Assembly: GCF_009193295.2 (NCBI RefSeq)
Contig: NZ_CP059973.1
Coordinates: forward strand, 3,906,001-3,970,000
DNA from: Bacteroides luhongzhouii
GTDB lineage: Bacteria; Bacteroidota; Bacteroidia; Bacteroidales; Bacteroidaceae
Length of the DNA: 64,000 nt
Direction of reading: 5' to 3'
Positions 16,169 through 24,530 of this stretch are shown here, piece after piece. Position 1 is the first letter of the stretch. Every line of letters begins with the position of its first letter. Below the pieces are notes generated by a model. That model did not search any database. It was not told the DNA's origin and saw only the letters and a program-made list of their open reading frames with translations. The position numbers and the translations under genes were made by a program.

Positions 16169-16561
16169 ATGTATATAACATTAAAAACAGGAAATTTGGA
16201 AAAAGAAGTTCATATTAGACAAAGGAAAGCTGTTCCTGCTGCGGGAAGTACGCTTCAGCTCATGCCTACTGGAAATTCAAATTCAGAGGTGTATGAAATC
16301 AACTATTTCTGCCTTACGGGCGAAGTGGATGAAAGTGCTAAAAATTGGATTCGCCTGTATTCTTCCGTAATGCCGGAAGAACATACAGGAGAAGAACGCA
16401 TTATCGTTGAAGACGGTAAGATATACATTAAGGTATTGCCCAATATAGAGGCGGATTCCAGAAACGGAATCGTACATCTCACAACAATGGTATCTTCCGC
16501 TAGAACGGGTATCAGTAATGTGCAACGCATAAAAATAGATGTTACTCAATTAGGGCAATAA
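16169..16561 (+). CDS. Fimbrillin-associated / BACON-like hypothetical protein, possibly the 3' part of a broken gene
   Basis: 130 residues without a signal peptide: MYITLKTGNLEKEVHIRQRK, GSTLQLMPTGNSNSEVYEIN, then YVKVLPNIEAD-like strands. The first line resembles the end of a BACON domain (compare LTAGRLTHNIEVTQY in the large fimbrial protein at 24531). Absence of an export signal, and the lipoprotein-like fragment just upstream in another frame, suggest that the two were one surface lipoprotein. It ends 21 bases before the DUF3575 gene. Confidence 0.5.
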   Translation: MYITLKTGNLEKEVHIRQRKAVPAAGSTLQLMPTGNSNSEVYEINYFCLTGEVDESAKNWIRLYSSVMPEEHTGEERIIVEDGKIYIKVLPNIEADSRNGIVHLTTMVSSARTGISNVQRIKIDVTQLGQ

Positions 16562-16582
16562 ACAACAGTAAATGTGATATAA

Positions 16583-17155
16583 ATGAAGAAAGTTGCTATA
16601 CTCATATTATTCATGCTCGGATGTGCTATTTCCGAGGGGCATGCCCAGAAGGTTGCGCTGAAAAGCAATCTGTTGTATGATGCTACTACTACCATGAATT
16701 TGGGGCTGGAGATCGGACTGGCGCGTAAATGGACGCTGGATATTCCGATCAATTATAATCCGTGGAAACTTTCCGACGGCAAACGTCTCCGTCATTGGGG
16801 AATACAACCCGAGGTCCGTTACTGGTTTTGCGAGAGTTTTCGGCGTATGTTTGCCGGAATACACGGACATTATGCCGATTTCAATGTAGGAGGGTGGCCC
16901 GACTGGTCTTTTATCAGTAACAATATGCAGCATACGCGTTATCAGGGATATCTTTATGGCGGTGGCTTTTCCGTAGGATATTCGTGGATTCTGAAAAAGC
17001 GCTGGAGCATAGAAACGTCTGTTGGAGTGGGATATGCGCACATTGTATATGATAAGTATCCTTGCGCTACCTGTGGTACGAGATTGAAGGAAAGCAGCAA
17101 AAACTATTTCGGGCCTACTAAGGCAAGTGTGTCACTTATTTATGTAATTAAATAA
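16583..17155 (+). CDS. DUF3575 outer-membrane protein of the fimbria locus
   Basis: 190 residues with signal peptide 1-22 (MKKVAILILFMLGC, cleavage after GHAQ). VALKSNLLYDATTTMNLGLE is the DUF3575 signature; the remainder alternates beta strands typical of a small barrel and ends SVSLIYVIK. DUF3575 genes habitually precede DUF3868 and Mfa/Fim genes in Bacteroides, where they are thought to aid export or anchoring. Its stop shares one base with the next start (TAATG). Confidence 0.85.
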   Translation: MKKVAILILFMLGCAISEGHAQKVALKSNLLYDATTTMNLGLEIGLARKWTLDIPINYNPWKLSDGKRLRHWGIQPEVRYWFCESFRRMFAGIHGHYADFNVGGWPDWSFISNNMQHTRYQGYLYGGGFSVGYSWILKKRWSIETSVGVGYAHIVYDKYPCATCGTRLKESSKNYFGPTKASVSLIYVIK

Positions 17156-18675
17156 TGAGGAATATGATAATAAGAAAAATAGGTTTCCTTGTGTGTATGT
17201 TGGTGGTTTGCAGCCTGAATATAAACACAGCTATGGCTCAGTCTCGCTCTTACGAAGGTGGCATTACTGTGAATCCTGTGCGGTTGGAACAGAAAGGTGA
17301 ATTTATTCATGTCGATATAGATTTTGTTTTGAATAATGTGAAAGTGAAATCTGCCCGGGGAATGGATTTTATTCCGCGGCTGGTGACTCTCGGACGCACT
17401 CAGAATCTTCCGAAAGTTTCTATTAAAGGTCGTGACGAGTATCTGGCGTATGAGCGTGAGCTTGCGTTGATGAGCGCCAAAGAGAAGAGAAACTACGAGA
17501 AGCCATATATAGTGGAAAAAGCTGGAAAACTAAGAAATGATACGATTCGGTATCAATATCTGGTTCCGTTCGAATCATGGATGAAGGATGCGCGTCTGGA
17601 CGTGCAGCGTGACGAATGTGGTTGCGGCGAAACGACATTGATGAACATAGAGGAATTTGGCAAAGTGACGTTGGAACGTGTATGGACGCCTTACGTAGTA
17701 GCTCCTCAGTTTGCTTATCTGCAACCGAAAGCGGAAGAAATCAAGCAACGTGATATTCAAGCGGAATGTTTTCTGGATTTCGAGGTGAATAAAGTCAATA
17801 TTCGTCCTGAATACATGAATAATCCTCAGGAACTGGCTAAAATCCGCAAGATGATCGATGAACTGAAGTCCGATCCGAATGTGAAAGTGAACCGTCTGGA
17901 TATTATCGGTTATGCTTCTCCAGAAGGAACATTGGCAGCGAACAAGCGTCTGTCTGAAGGGCGGGCCATGGCGCTTCGGGATTATCTGGCATACAGATAC
18001 GATTTTCCGAGAAACCAATACTACATTGTCTTTGGAGGTGAAAACTGGGACGGACTGGAGAAGGCGCTTGAAACAATCGAATTGGAATATAAAGACGAAG
18101 TGCTGGATATTATCAGGAACATACCTATTGAAAAAGGAAGAGAAACAAAACTGATGCAACTTCACGGCGGAACGCCTTACCGGTACTTGTTGAAGTATAT
18201 TTTCCCAAGTCTGCGTGTGGCTATCTGCAAAGTGAATTACGAAGTGAGGGATTTCAGTGTGGAGGAAGCGAAAGAGATTATCAAGACGCGCCCGCAGAAT
18301 CTGAGCTTGAATGAAATGTTCCTGGTAGCTAATACCTATCCGACAGGCTCACAAGAATTTATTGATGTGTTCGAAACGGCTGTCCGGATGTATCCGCAGA
18401 GTGAAATTGCAAATATAAATGCTGCTACTGCCGCTTTATCACGCAATGACTTGGTTTCGGCCGAACGTTATCTGGGTATGGTGAATTCGAATAAGAAATT
18501 GCCGGAATATAATAATGCTATGGGAATATTAATGTTAATGAAGGGAGATTATGAATTATCGAAGAAGTATTTGAAGGTTGCAGAGCAGTCAGGTCTGGAT
18601 GCAGCTAGGGGCAATCTGGAAGAATTAGTCAGGAAGAAGGCTAATGCTGCCGAAATGAGAAAGAATAGTAAGTAA
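17155..18675 (+). CDS. DUF3868 / OmpA-like fimbria assembly protein
   Basis: 506 residues (start 17155, or ATG 17164). Signal peptide about 1-29 (ending TAMAQ). Residues 30-210 are the DUF3868 beta domain; residues about 215-330 resemble an OmpA peptidoglycan-associated domain (FEVNKVNIRPEY, DIIGYASPEGTLAANKRLSE). The C-terminus has TPR-like helices (INAATAALSRNDLVSAERYL, MLMKGDYELSKKYLKVAEQS). It likely links fimbria assembly to the wall. Translation is coupled to the DUF3575 gene. Confidence 0.85.
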   Translation: MRNMIIRKIGFLVCMLVVCSLNINTAMAQSRSYEGGITVNPVRLEQKGEFIHVDIDFVLNNVKVKSARGMDFIPRLVTLGRTQNLPKVSIKGRDEYLAYERELALMSAKEKRNYEKPYIVEKAGKLRNDTIRYQYLVPFESWMKDARLDVQRDECGCGETTLMNIEEFGKVTLERVWTPYVVAPQFAYLQPKAEEIKQRDIQAECFLDFEVNKVNIRPEYMNNPQELAKIRKMIDELKSDPNVKVNRLDIIGYASPEGTLAANKRLSEGRAMALRDYLAYRYDFPRNQYYIVFGGENWDGLEKALETIELEYKDEVLDIIRNIPIEKGRETKLMQLHGGTPYRYLLKYIFPSLRVAICKVNYEVRDFSVEEAKEIIKTRPQNLSLNEMFLVANTYPTGSQEFIDVFETAVRMYPQSEIANINAATAALSRNDLVSAERYLGMVNSNKKLPEYNNAMGILMLMKGDYELSKKYLKVAEQSGLDAARGNLEELVRKKANAAEMRKNSK

Positions 18676-18732
18676 AACTTACTGATTAAGTGGGAAATTA
18701 TATATGTATTAATTCTAATAATTTTTTGTATT

Positions 18733-20445
18733 ATGCTAAAGATTAAATCAATTTTAGTTTCGTTGCTGGCTGTTGCGGCATTGGCAAGTTGTTCAAATGA
18801 GAATTTGGGGGAAAATCCCGGAGTTGATGGGGGGATAGGTTATGATGTAGCCTACGTATCAATTAGTATGACTAATCCAAAAGTACCGGGTTCACGTGCT
18901 TCTGGCGAACAACCGGCTTTGCCGGCGGAAAGCGCGATTAAAGAGCTTTATGTGATTACGTTCAATGCGAGTAAAGTGGTGACTAAGGATGCAGATGCAA
19001 CTAAGTATGCCACGATATTAGGAGCCGGTTCTTTCGGGACAAATAGTGGAGTTACGACTCCGAATACTCCGATAAAGGTGGGTACGGATACTAAGTATCT
19101 GCTTGTTATTGCCAATCCGGGTTACCAATTAAAGAGTCGTTTGGATGCTATTGCAGTAGGTGCAACATATGCTACCATCAATACAATGATTACAGTTCCT
19201 ACACAGAGTGGTAAGCCTAACAATGCTTATCTGGTAGAGGAGGTTGTGCACTCCAATGGTTGTGCAATGATTAATGTCGGATTCTTCGATGATTCCGATT
19301 CAAATCCAGACAATCATGCATGGAAAGAAGAATGTCTGCTCGATGTATCGGACAAGATTATTTTGGCCAGCAACTATAAAACGGAAGCGCAAGCTCTGAA
19401 TGCGGCGAAAAGTAATCCGGCTACTCTTGAAATAGAACGCCTTGCCGCAAAATTGGAGGTTATGATTGGCAGTTCATTAGAAGTCGGGCCTTTTGCAGAT
19501 GTAACAAATGCCAGTCTTGGACAGTTTGATTTTGGAAATTGGACTATAGACTACTACAACTCTCTGTTGTTTCCTTTTGCAAAGAAGACTACCACAGCAT
19601 CGTCTCATACTACCGGATTCTATAAAAGTAACTTCTATACAGTCGACCCTAACTTTACGACTGCGGGTGGAACCGAATATCTTACAGGTATTGTCAAGAA
19701 TACACTTGATGCTAACCGCGAACCTCTGGTAGAATGGGTTGCTGAAAGTGTGACTGCGGGTGATAATTACAAATACTGCATTGAGAATACGATGGCCGAA
19801 GGATATCAGAAGTTCGGTGCAGCTACGCGTCTGGTGCTTAAAGGCAAGTATGCCCCTTGGAAGGATGATAGTGATTTTTCTTTAGGAGATGACTGGTATC
19901 GTCTTCCTAACGGAACTAGCTCTGTAAACTTCAAGAATTTTGCCCTGTTACTAGCTGCTTATATAGAGGCTAAAACTAAAGAAACAAACACGCAACCTAT
20001 GACTGCTCAGGAGAAACTCTTGGTTTCGGCATGCGAACTGTTTTATAACCAGATAAAATCTGAGCTTACCACCTCTGATCCGGGTAGTTTCGCTCTTCTT
20101 ACGCAGACTATTATTGACGACAACAATATTCAGAATGGTGGTGAACTATGCAAAGAAGAAGGTTGCATCTATTGGTATCCAAAGAGTCTCAACTATTACT
20201 ACTATGAGATTCGTCATGACAATACAGCTGACTCTTACATGGAGTACGGAAAATACGGTGTAGTGCGTAATAACTATTACACGCTTACGCTGACAAAGGT
20301 GAATGGTAACGGTACACCGTGGTATCCAGGTGGTGGTCCCGAAGATCCGGATGATAATGAAGATATCGATAAGTTGGGTGCTTATCTCCACTTTGAGATT
20401 AAAGTTGCTCCGTGGATATACTGGACTACAAATTTCGAAATCTAA
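18733..20445 (+). CDS. Mfa1-family major fimbrial subunit
   Basis: 570 residues. Lipoprotein signal with lipobox LASC (Cys20). An arginine site, PGSRASGE near residue 55, fits proteolytic maturation of type V pilins, which removes the first strand to allow donor-strand polymerisation. IERLAAKLEVMIGSSLEV is the pilin core line; the C-terminus (GAYLHFEIKVAPWIYWTTNF) ends in the standard fimbrillin strand. A terminator-like hairpin directly after the gene would leave this subunit more abundant than those downstream, as expected for a stalk pilin. Confidence 0.85.
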   Translation: MLKIKSILVSLLAVAALASCSNENLGENPGVDGGIGYDVAYVSISMTNPKVPGSRASGEQPALPAESAIKELYVITFNASKVVTKDADATKYATILGAGSFGTNSGVTTPNTPIKVGTDTKYLLVIANPGYQLKSRLDAIAVGATYATINTMITVPTQSGKPNNAYLVEEVVHSNGCAMINVGFFDDSDSNPDNHAWKEECLLDVSDKIILASNYKTEAQALNAAKSNPATLEIERLAAKLEVMIGSSLEVGPFADVTNASLGQFDFGNWTIDYYNSLLFPFAKKTTTASSHTTGFYKSNFYTVDPNFTTAGGTEYLTGIVKNTLDANREPLVEWVAESVTAGDNYKYCIENTMAEGYQKFGAATRLVLKGKYAPWKDDSDFSLGDDWYRLPNGTSSVNFKNFALLLAAYIEAKTKETNTQPMTAQEKLLVSACELFYNQIKSELTTSDPGSFALLTQTIIDDNNIQNGGELCKEEGCIYWYPKSLNYYYYEIRHDNTADSYMEYGKYGVVRNNYYTLTLTKVNGNGTPWYPGGGPEDPDDNEDIDKLGAYLHFEIKVAPWIYWTTNFEI

Positions 20446-20469
20446 ATAAACTCTTTGCTTTCAAAGAAA

Positions 20470-20507
20470 ACAGGGCAGTGCAGACTGCCTGCCCTGTACT
20501 TTTTTTT
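20470..20507 (+). terminator. Partial terminator after the stalk pilin gene
   Basis: ACAGGGCA (20470-20477) pairs with TGCCCTGT (20490-20497), with an inner GCAGT/ACTGC stem, followed by TACTTTTTTTTT. It lies between the stalk and anchor genes of one transcription unit and may set their ratio. The 220 bases that follow hold no gene. Confidence 0.7.
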
Positions 20508-20723
20508 AATAGATATTCCGTGCGGAACAGACCGCCGAAAAAAGTAAAAAACAAGCCGGTGACAGGCTTCCCAAAAACAGCACTGAAATATACCGGCGCA
20601 TTCGAGATGCAATGAAATACAAAGCGCGCCCCAAAAAGAGGAAATAACCGGAGGTCACTAAATGGAGATCTCTGACAATATAAAATGGCAAACCGATAGG
20701 GTTGCCCCCTAAAAGAAAAAGAT

Positions 20724-21722
20724 ATGTTCGGAAAAACTAAATCGCTGTTCCTTATCGTTGCTTCGATGCTATGTATGGCTTCGTGCGACAGTATACGCGA
20801 AGACCTGCCACGGTGCGAACTTTGGTTGGAATTTGTATTCGACTATAATATGGAATATGCGGATGCATTTAATCCGCAGGTTAAATCGGTGGATGTACTT
20901 GTGTTCGATAGCGATGATAAATTGCTTTTCACCAAAAGTGCCGAGGTTGCTGCGCTGGTTGGTGGAAACCGGATGTCGTTGACCGACGAGCTCGATTTCG
21001 GAAGTTATAAAGTACTGACCGTCGGAAGTCTGTCTGACAGATTCCGGCTTTCGGACCATGCAGGTAATAAACTGGCACCGGGAACAACCACCCTTCAACA
21101 GGTCATTGTATCCCTGAAGCGGGAGACGGATGTTGTTAATTTCGAGTTTCAGCATCTTTACTTCGGAGAGGTTGTGGAAGTGGACCACCTGCCATCCAGT
21201 ACCGACCATAAAATTTATCCGGTGAACCTGATACGTGACACCAATCGGTTTAATCTCGCGTTAATGGGATTTGAGGAAAAAGCAGTGGATGGTACGCAAT
21301 ATACATTTGAAATTCAGGCGCCGGAAAATGCAGTTTATTCCTGGAAAAACGAACCCGCAGGACAAGGGCCGGTTACTTATGTACCTTATTATACAGGTCC
21401 GGGTGAAATATCCGACGTGGTTATGTCCGCACGCTTGAACACGATGCGTTTGCTCAACAGAAGCGGATGGAATTATAAATTTATTATAAGGAATGCGGAT
21501 ACCGAAGCCGAGGTCTGGAGCTACAATCTGATGACACTCCTGAGCATTGCCCGGCCGGTTTCCCGTTACGATGGAACGGAACTCCCCTTTCAGGAATATC
21601 TTGACAGGCAGAGTGAATGGAACCTGATATTTACAGTTGTTGAAAAACCCGGAGGAGGATTCCTTCAAATTGGTATTGTCGTGGGGACCTGGATTTATTG
21701 GCTCCACGGGATGGAAGTTTAA
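20724..21722 (+). CDS. FimB/Mfa2-family fimbrial anchor subunit
   Basis: 332 residues. Lipobox MASC (Cys22), SIREDLPRCELWLEFVF, VDVLVFDSDDKLLFTK, and the family ending VVGTWIYWLHGMEV identify the FimB/Mfa2 anchor, which stays lipidated in the outer membrane and terminates growth of the fibre. The stop at 21720-21722 lies 2 bases before the next ATG. Confidence 0.88.
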   Translation: MFGKTKSLFLIVASMLCMASCDSIREDLPRCELWLEFVFDYNMEYADAFNPQVKSVDVLVFDSDDKLLFTKSAEVAALVGGNRMSLTDELDFGSYKVLTVGSLSDRFRLSDHAGNKLAPGTTTLQQVIVSLKRETDVVNFEFQHLYFGEVVEVDHLPSSTDHKIYPVNLIRDTNRFNLALMGFEEKAVDGTQYTFEIQAPENAVYSWKNEPAGQGPVTYVPYYTGPGEISDVVMSARLNTMRLLNRSGWNYKFIIRNADTEAEVWSYNLMTLLSIARPVSRYDGTELPFQEYLDRQSEWNLIFTVVEKPGGGFLQIGIVVGTWIYWLHGMEV

Positions 21723-21724
21723 GA

Positions 21725-22837
21725 ATGAGAAAAAAGCTATTACATATCATTTGTCTGGCATCCACCATCCTTTTGTTCTCATGTAGTAGAGAAGCTGATG
21801 TGGCTTATGAGTTGCCTGCCCATACTACCCGGGCGCAACTTAGCATCGACTTGGTGAACAATGGGGATGTGGAACAACAGGAGAAGATAAACTCCATGCG
21901 GTTTATCGTATTCGGCAGCACGCCCAGTGGCGTGAGGCTGGATGTGAATGAACACATCCTGTTGAGTACTCCGGAGACAGCTACTGATATAGATGCGCAA
22001 CTTCTCAAAGTGACTTCCAGTAATGATATCCTGGTCGTAGTTATTGCCAACGAACCGCAGAGTCTCACAAGCAAACTTGACGGTATAGCCAATCTTTTGA
22101 CGTTGCAAGAGATGATTTACGATATCTCCAGCATACTGAACAGTGACGGGCAGATCATTTCGACGACCGGAATGCCAATGACAGGAGTGATCCGGGATAT
22201 ATCCATAGCACCTGATGAAACCAAAACAGTGCAAATGGTGATCGAACGTGCCGTAGCCCGGGTAGATGTCTTTATCGAAGCCATAGACGGCGGAGCGGTG
22301 ACCGGATATACTGCCGGAAGCACCAGTGTCACCTTGCACAATTTCTCCCACGATAGCTATTTCGTGATGGGAAACGTGGACAACGGCACGCGTGATAACG
22401 CCGACTCTTCAAAAAACTACGGAAAAGTGAAGGAAGATGTGTCGGAAAGCAATTTGTTAACGCATAGCTGGACGGCTACGACTACAGAAACCTGGGCATA
22501 TTCATCGGCTTCCGGAGCTGAAAACCGGAAGTTGCTTTGCTCGTTCTACACAGCCGAACGCCTATTCAAGTCGGATTATTCCGACCGACTGTCTATCAGT
22601 ATGGCTAATGTCCCGAAAGGACCTTCGGACGTCACTGGAATAACCGAGAAAGTAATTGAAAGCGTAACGAAGGTTGACGGCACAGGCAGTCCGACGGCGC
22701 AACCTTTTACGGAGATCCGTCGGAACAACGTGTATCAGGTAACGGCGCGCGTAGGAAAAATAGGTATTCAGATACTGACGATAAGCGTGGAAGATTGGGG
22801 TGAAAGACAAGACATTGATCTGGATATGGGTTTGTAA
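21725..22837 (+). CDS. Fimbrillin-like lipoprotein, minor subunit
   Basis: 370 residues from ATG 21725 (a TTG nine codons earlier would overlap the anchor gene and is rejected). Lipobox LFSC (Cys20). THTTRAQLSIDL-like start, MRFIVFGSTPSGVRLDVNEH and MVIERAVARVDVFIEAIDGG are the fimbrillin pattern. The C-terminus IQILTISVEDWGERQDIDLD ends like FimA-type subunits. Probably an accessory or adaptor pilin. Confidence 0.8.
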   Translation: MRKKLLHIICLASTILLFSCSREADVAYELPAHTTRAQLSIDLVNNGDVEQQEKINSMRFIVFGSTPSGVRLDVNEHILLSTPETATDIDAQLLKVTSSNDILVVVIANEPQSLTSKLDGIANLLTLQEMIYDISSILNSDGQIISTTGMPMTGVIRDISIAPDETKTVQMVIERAVARVDVFIEAIDGGAVTGYTAGSTSVTLHNFSHDSYFVMGNVDNGTRDNADSSKNYGKVKEDVSESNLLTHSWTATTTETWAYSSASGAENRKLLCSFYTAERLFKSDYSDRLSISMANVPKGPSDVTGITEKVIESVTKVDGTGSPTAQPFTEIRRNNVYQVTARVGKIGIQILTISVEDWGERQDIDLDMGL

Positions 22838-22878
22838 TATCTTTCGTTGATTGTTTTTAATTTCGGAAAAGAAGTAAG

Positions 22879-24486
22879 ATGATAAAGACTATTAATAATA
22901 TTAGGATGATTATGGCAATGGCTGTCCTTTCGGCTGTCCTCTTTTCGTGTGTCAGAGAAGAGATGACGTGTGATAAGGAATTAATTGTTGTGCAACGTAT
23001 CGGAGAAGGCGGCTATGTCTACACTCGTGGTGCGGCAATCTCTTCGAATACCGATCTGAAAGAAGAGACTTTCGGTCTTTACGGCTCACTGACTCCCAAT
23101 GCTTCCGTTCCCCAACCATACTTCAATGCAAGTGCTACGGTTAACGCTGACCTGACAGCCACCATCTCGCCGTTGCAATATTGGCCCGGATTGCTGAATG
23201 CGAGCATGAAATTCTTCTCCTGGTATCCGTACAGCGATGCGAATGCACCTACTGCGAGTTTCACTGATCCTGAAGAAATGGTACTGAATTATACAGCGAA
23301 CGTATCCGCCGCCAATCATGTTGATGTATTAGCGGCTATATCGGACCCTGTATGGGTTGAAGGTGTGAATATACACTTCTACCACACATTAACCAAGGTT
23401 ACCTTTACATTCAAGAAAGTAGCTCCTGTACCGGATGAGGTGACTATCGAGAAAATAGAATTCCAGAATGTAGGAAAAAACGGTAACCTTGCGATGACTG
23501 AAATTCCGACCACCACGACGAAAAACGGCAAACCGAAGTTTGTCTGGAGCGATGTTGCCACCGGGAAGGTCGTTTCTACTCTCACCGACAACAAAACGGT
23601 GACCGAAGATGCCATCTTGATGGGGGATACATTCCTTATGCTACCGACCGACGCTTTCTCCGCAACCGCCAAAATCGTTGTTACCACCAACTTTGGCGAC
23701 CGGGAATTCCTGTTCAGTGATATTATCGCCAGGAACCCGCACTCTTGGGAGTCGGGCGAGTACATCAACTACAATTTTACGATATCCAACGAAACCTATC
23801 AGCTTTCAGCCACCCCGCTTGAATGGACGGAAAGCCCGGTGAACGTGATTTTCGATAAACAGTATTATCTTAAATTATCGCAGACCAAGGTCCAGACGGC
23901 TGGTGATGGTGTCACTGTCAATATAGAAGCGAAAACGAATTATGATGCCAATCCGGATACGGGTTATCTGCCGGGTGCGTCATTAAACAAAAGTACTATG
24001 GATACGTGGCCAACGGTTAATATGACTCAGACATCCCTTTCGGGAGGTGTGTATACGTATAATATCCAGGTTGTGATGCCCGAATTTAATTCTGGAACCG
24101 TAACTAAACGGGAAACAGGCTTTTATATCAATGCCGGTAATCTGCGACACCATGTACTGTTGAGTCAGTGGGGAGAAGACGGAGAGTGGTTGACCTCGAA
24201 TGTAGAATTGGATAGCAGTGATAATGGAACTGGAAATATGCGACGTCGCAAGCTTGTCTTTACTTCGGGCAATCCGGGAACGTGGGAGTGGAAGATAACC
24301 CAGATACAGGACCCGGATAGAATTCTGCTTAACAGTGAGACAATGCTCGAAACAAGTGGCGTGAGCGGTGACGCGGTTTACTTCTACTTCAAAGCCGATG
24401 CCGTTTCCGGTGATACGGCTATACTCACACTTACCAATACGAATGGTGATAATCTGCCAATAACGGTGACATTGATCGCACCATAA
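22879..24486 (+). CDS. Fimbrillin family protein (Mfa-like 1 type)
   Basis: 535 residues. Lipobox LFSC (Cys24). YTRGAAISSNTDLKEETFGL, SPLQYWPGLLNASMKFFSWY and HFYHTLTKVTFTFKKVAPVP are typical of the fimbrillin (PF13149-like) group. The last 200 residues form another beta-rich part (LRHHVLLSQWGEDGEWLTSN). It lies 41 bases after the previous gene. Probably a minor or tip-proximal subunit. Confidence 0.8.
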   Translation: MIKTINNIRMIMAMAVLSAVLFSCVREEMTCDKELIVVQRIGEGGYVYTRGAAISSNTDLKEETFGLYGSLTPNASVPQPYFNASATVNADLTATISPLQYWPGLLNASMKFFSWYPYSDANAPTASFTDPEEMVLNYTANVSAANHVDVLAAISDPVWVEGVNIHFYHTLTKVTFTFKKVAPVPDEVTIEKIEFQNVGKNGNLAMTEIPTTTTKNGKPKFVWSDVATGKVVSTLTDNKTVTEDAILMGDTFLMLPTDAFSATAKIVVTTNFGDREFLFSDIIARNPHSWESGEYINYNFTISNETYQLSATPLEWTESPVNVIFDKQYYLKLSQTKVQTAGDGVTVNIEAKTNYDANPDTGYLPGASLNKSTMDTWPTVNMTQTSLSGGVYTYNIQVVMPEFNSGTVTKRETGFYINAGNLRHHVLLSQWGEDGEWLTSNVELDSSDNGTGNMRRRKLVFTSGNPGTWEWKITQIQDPDRILLNSETMLETSGVSGDAVYFYFKADAVSGDTAILTLTNTNGDNLPITVTLIAP

Positions 24487-24530
24487 TGGAGAATATGTAA
24501 TATCAAAGTTTAAGGAAAGGAAATAGAAAT

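Noticed and set aside
15297..18732. Invertible promoter for the fimbria operon
   Set aside because: I looked for short inverted repeats of the kind used by Mpi-type invertases around a promoter and found only the nested palindrome, which contains no promoter.
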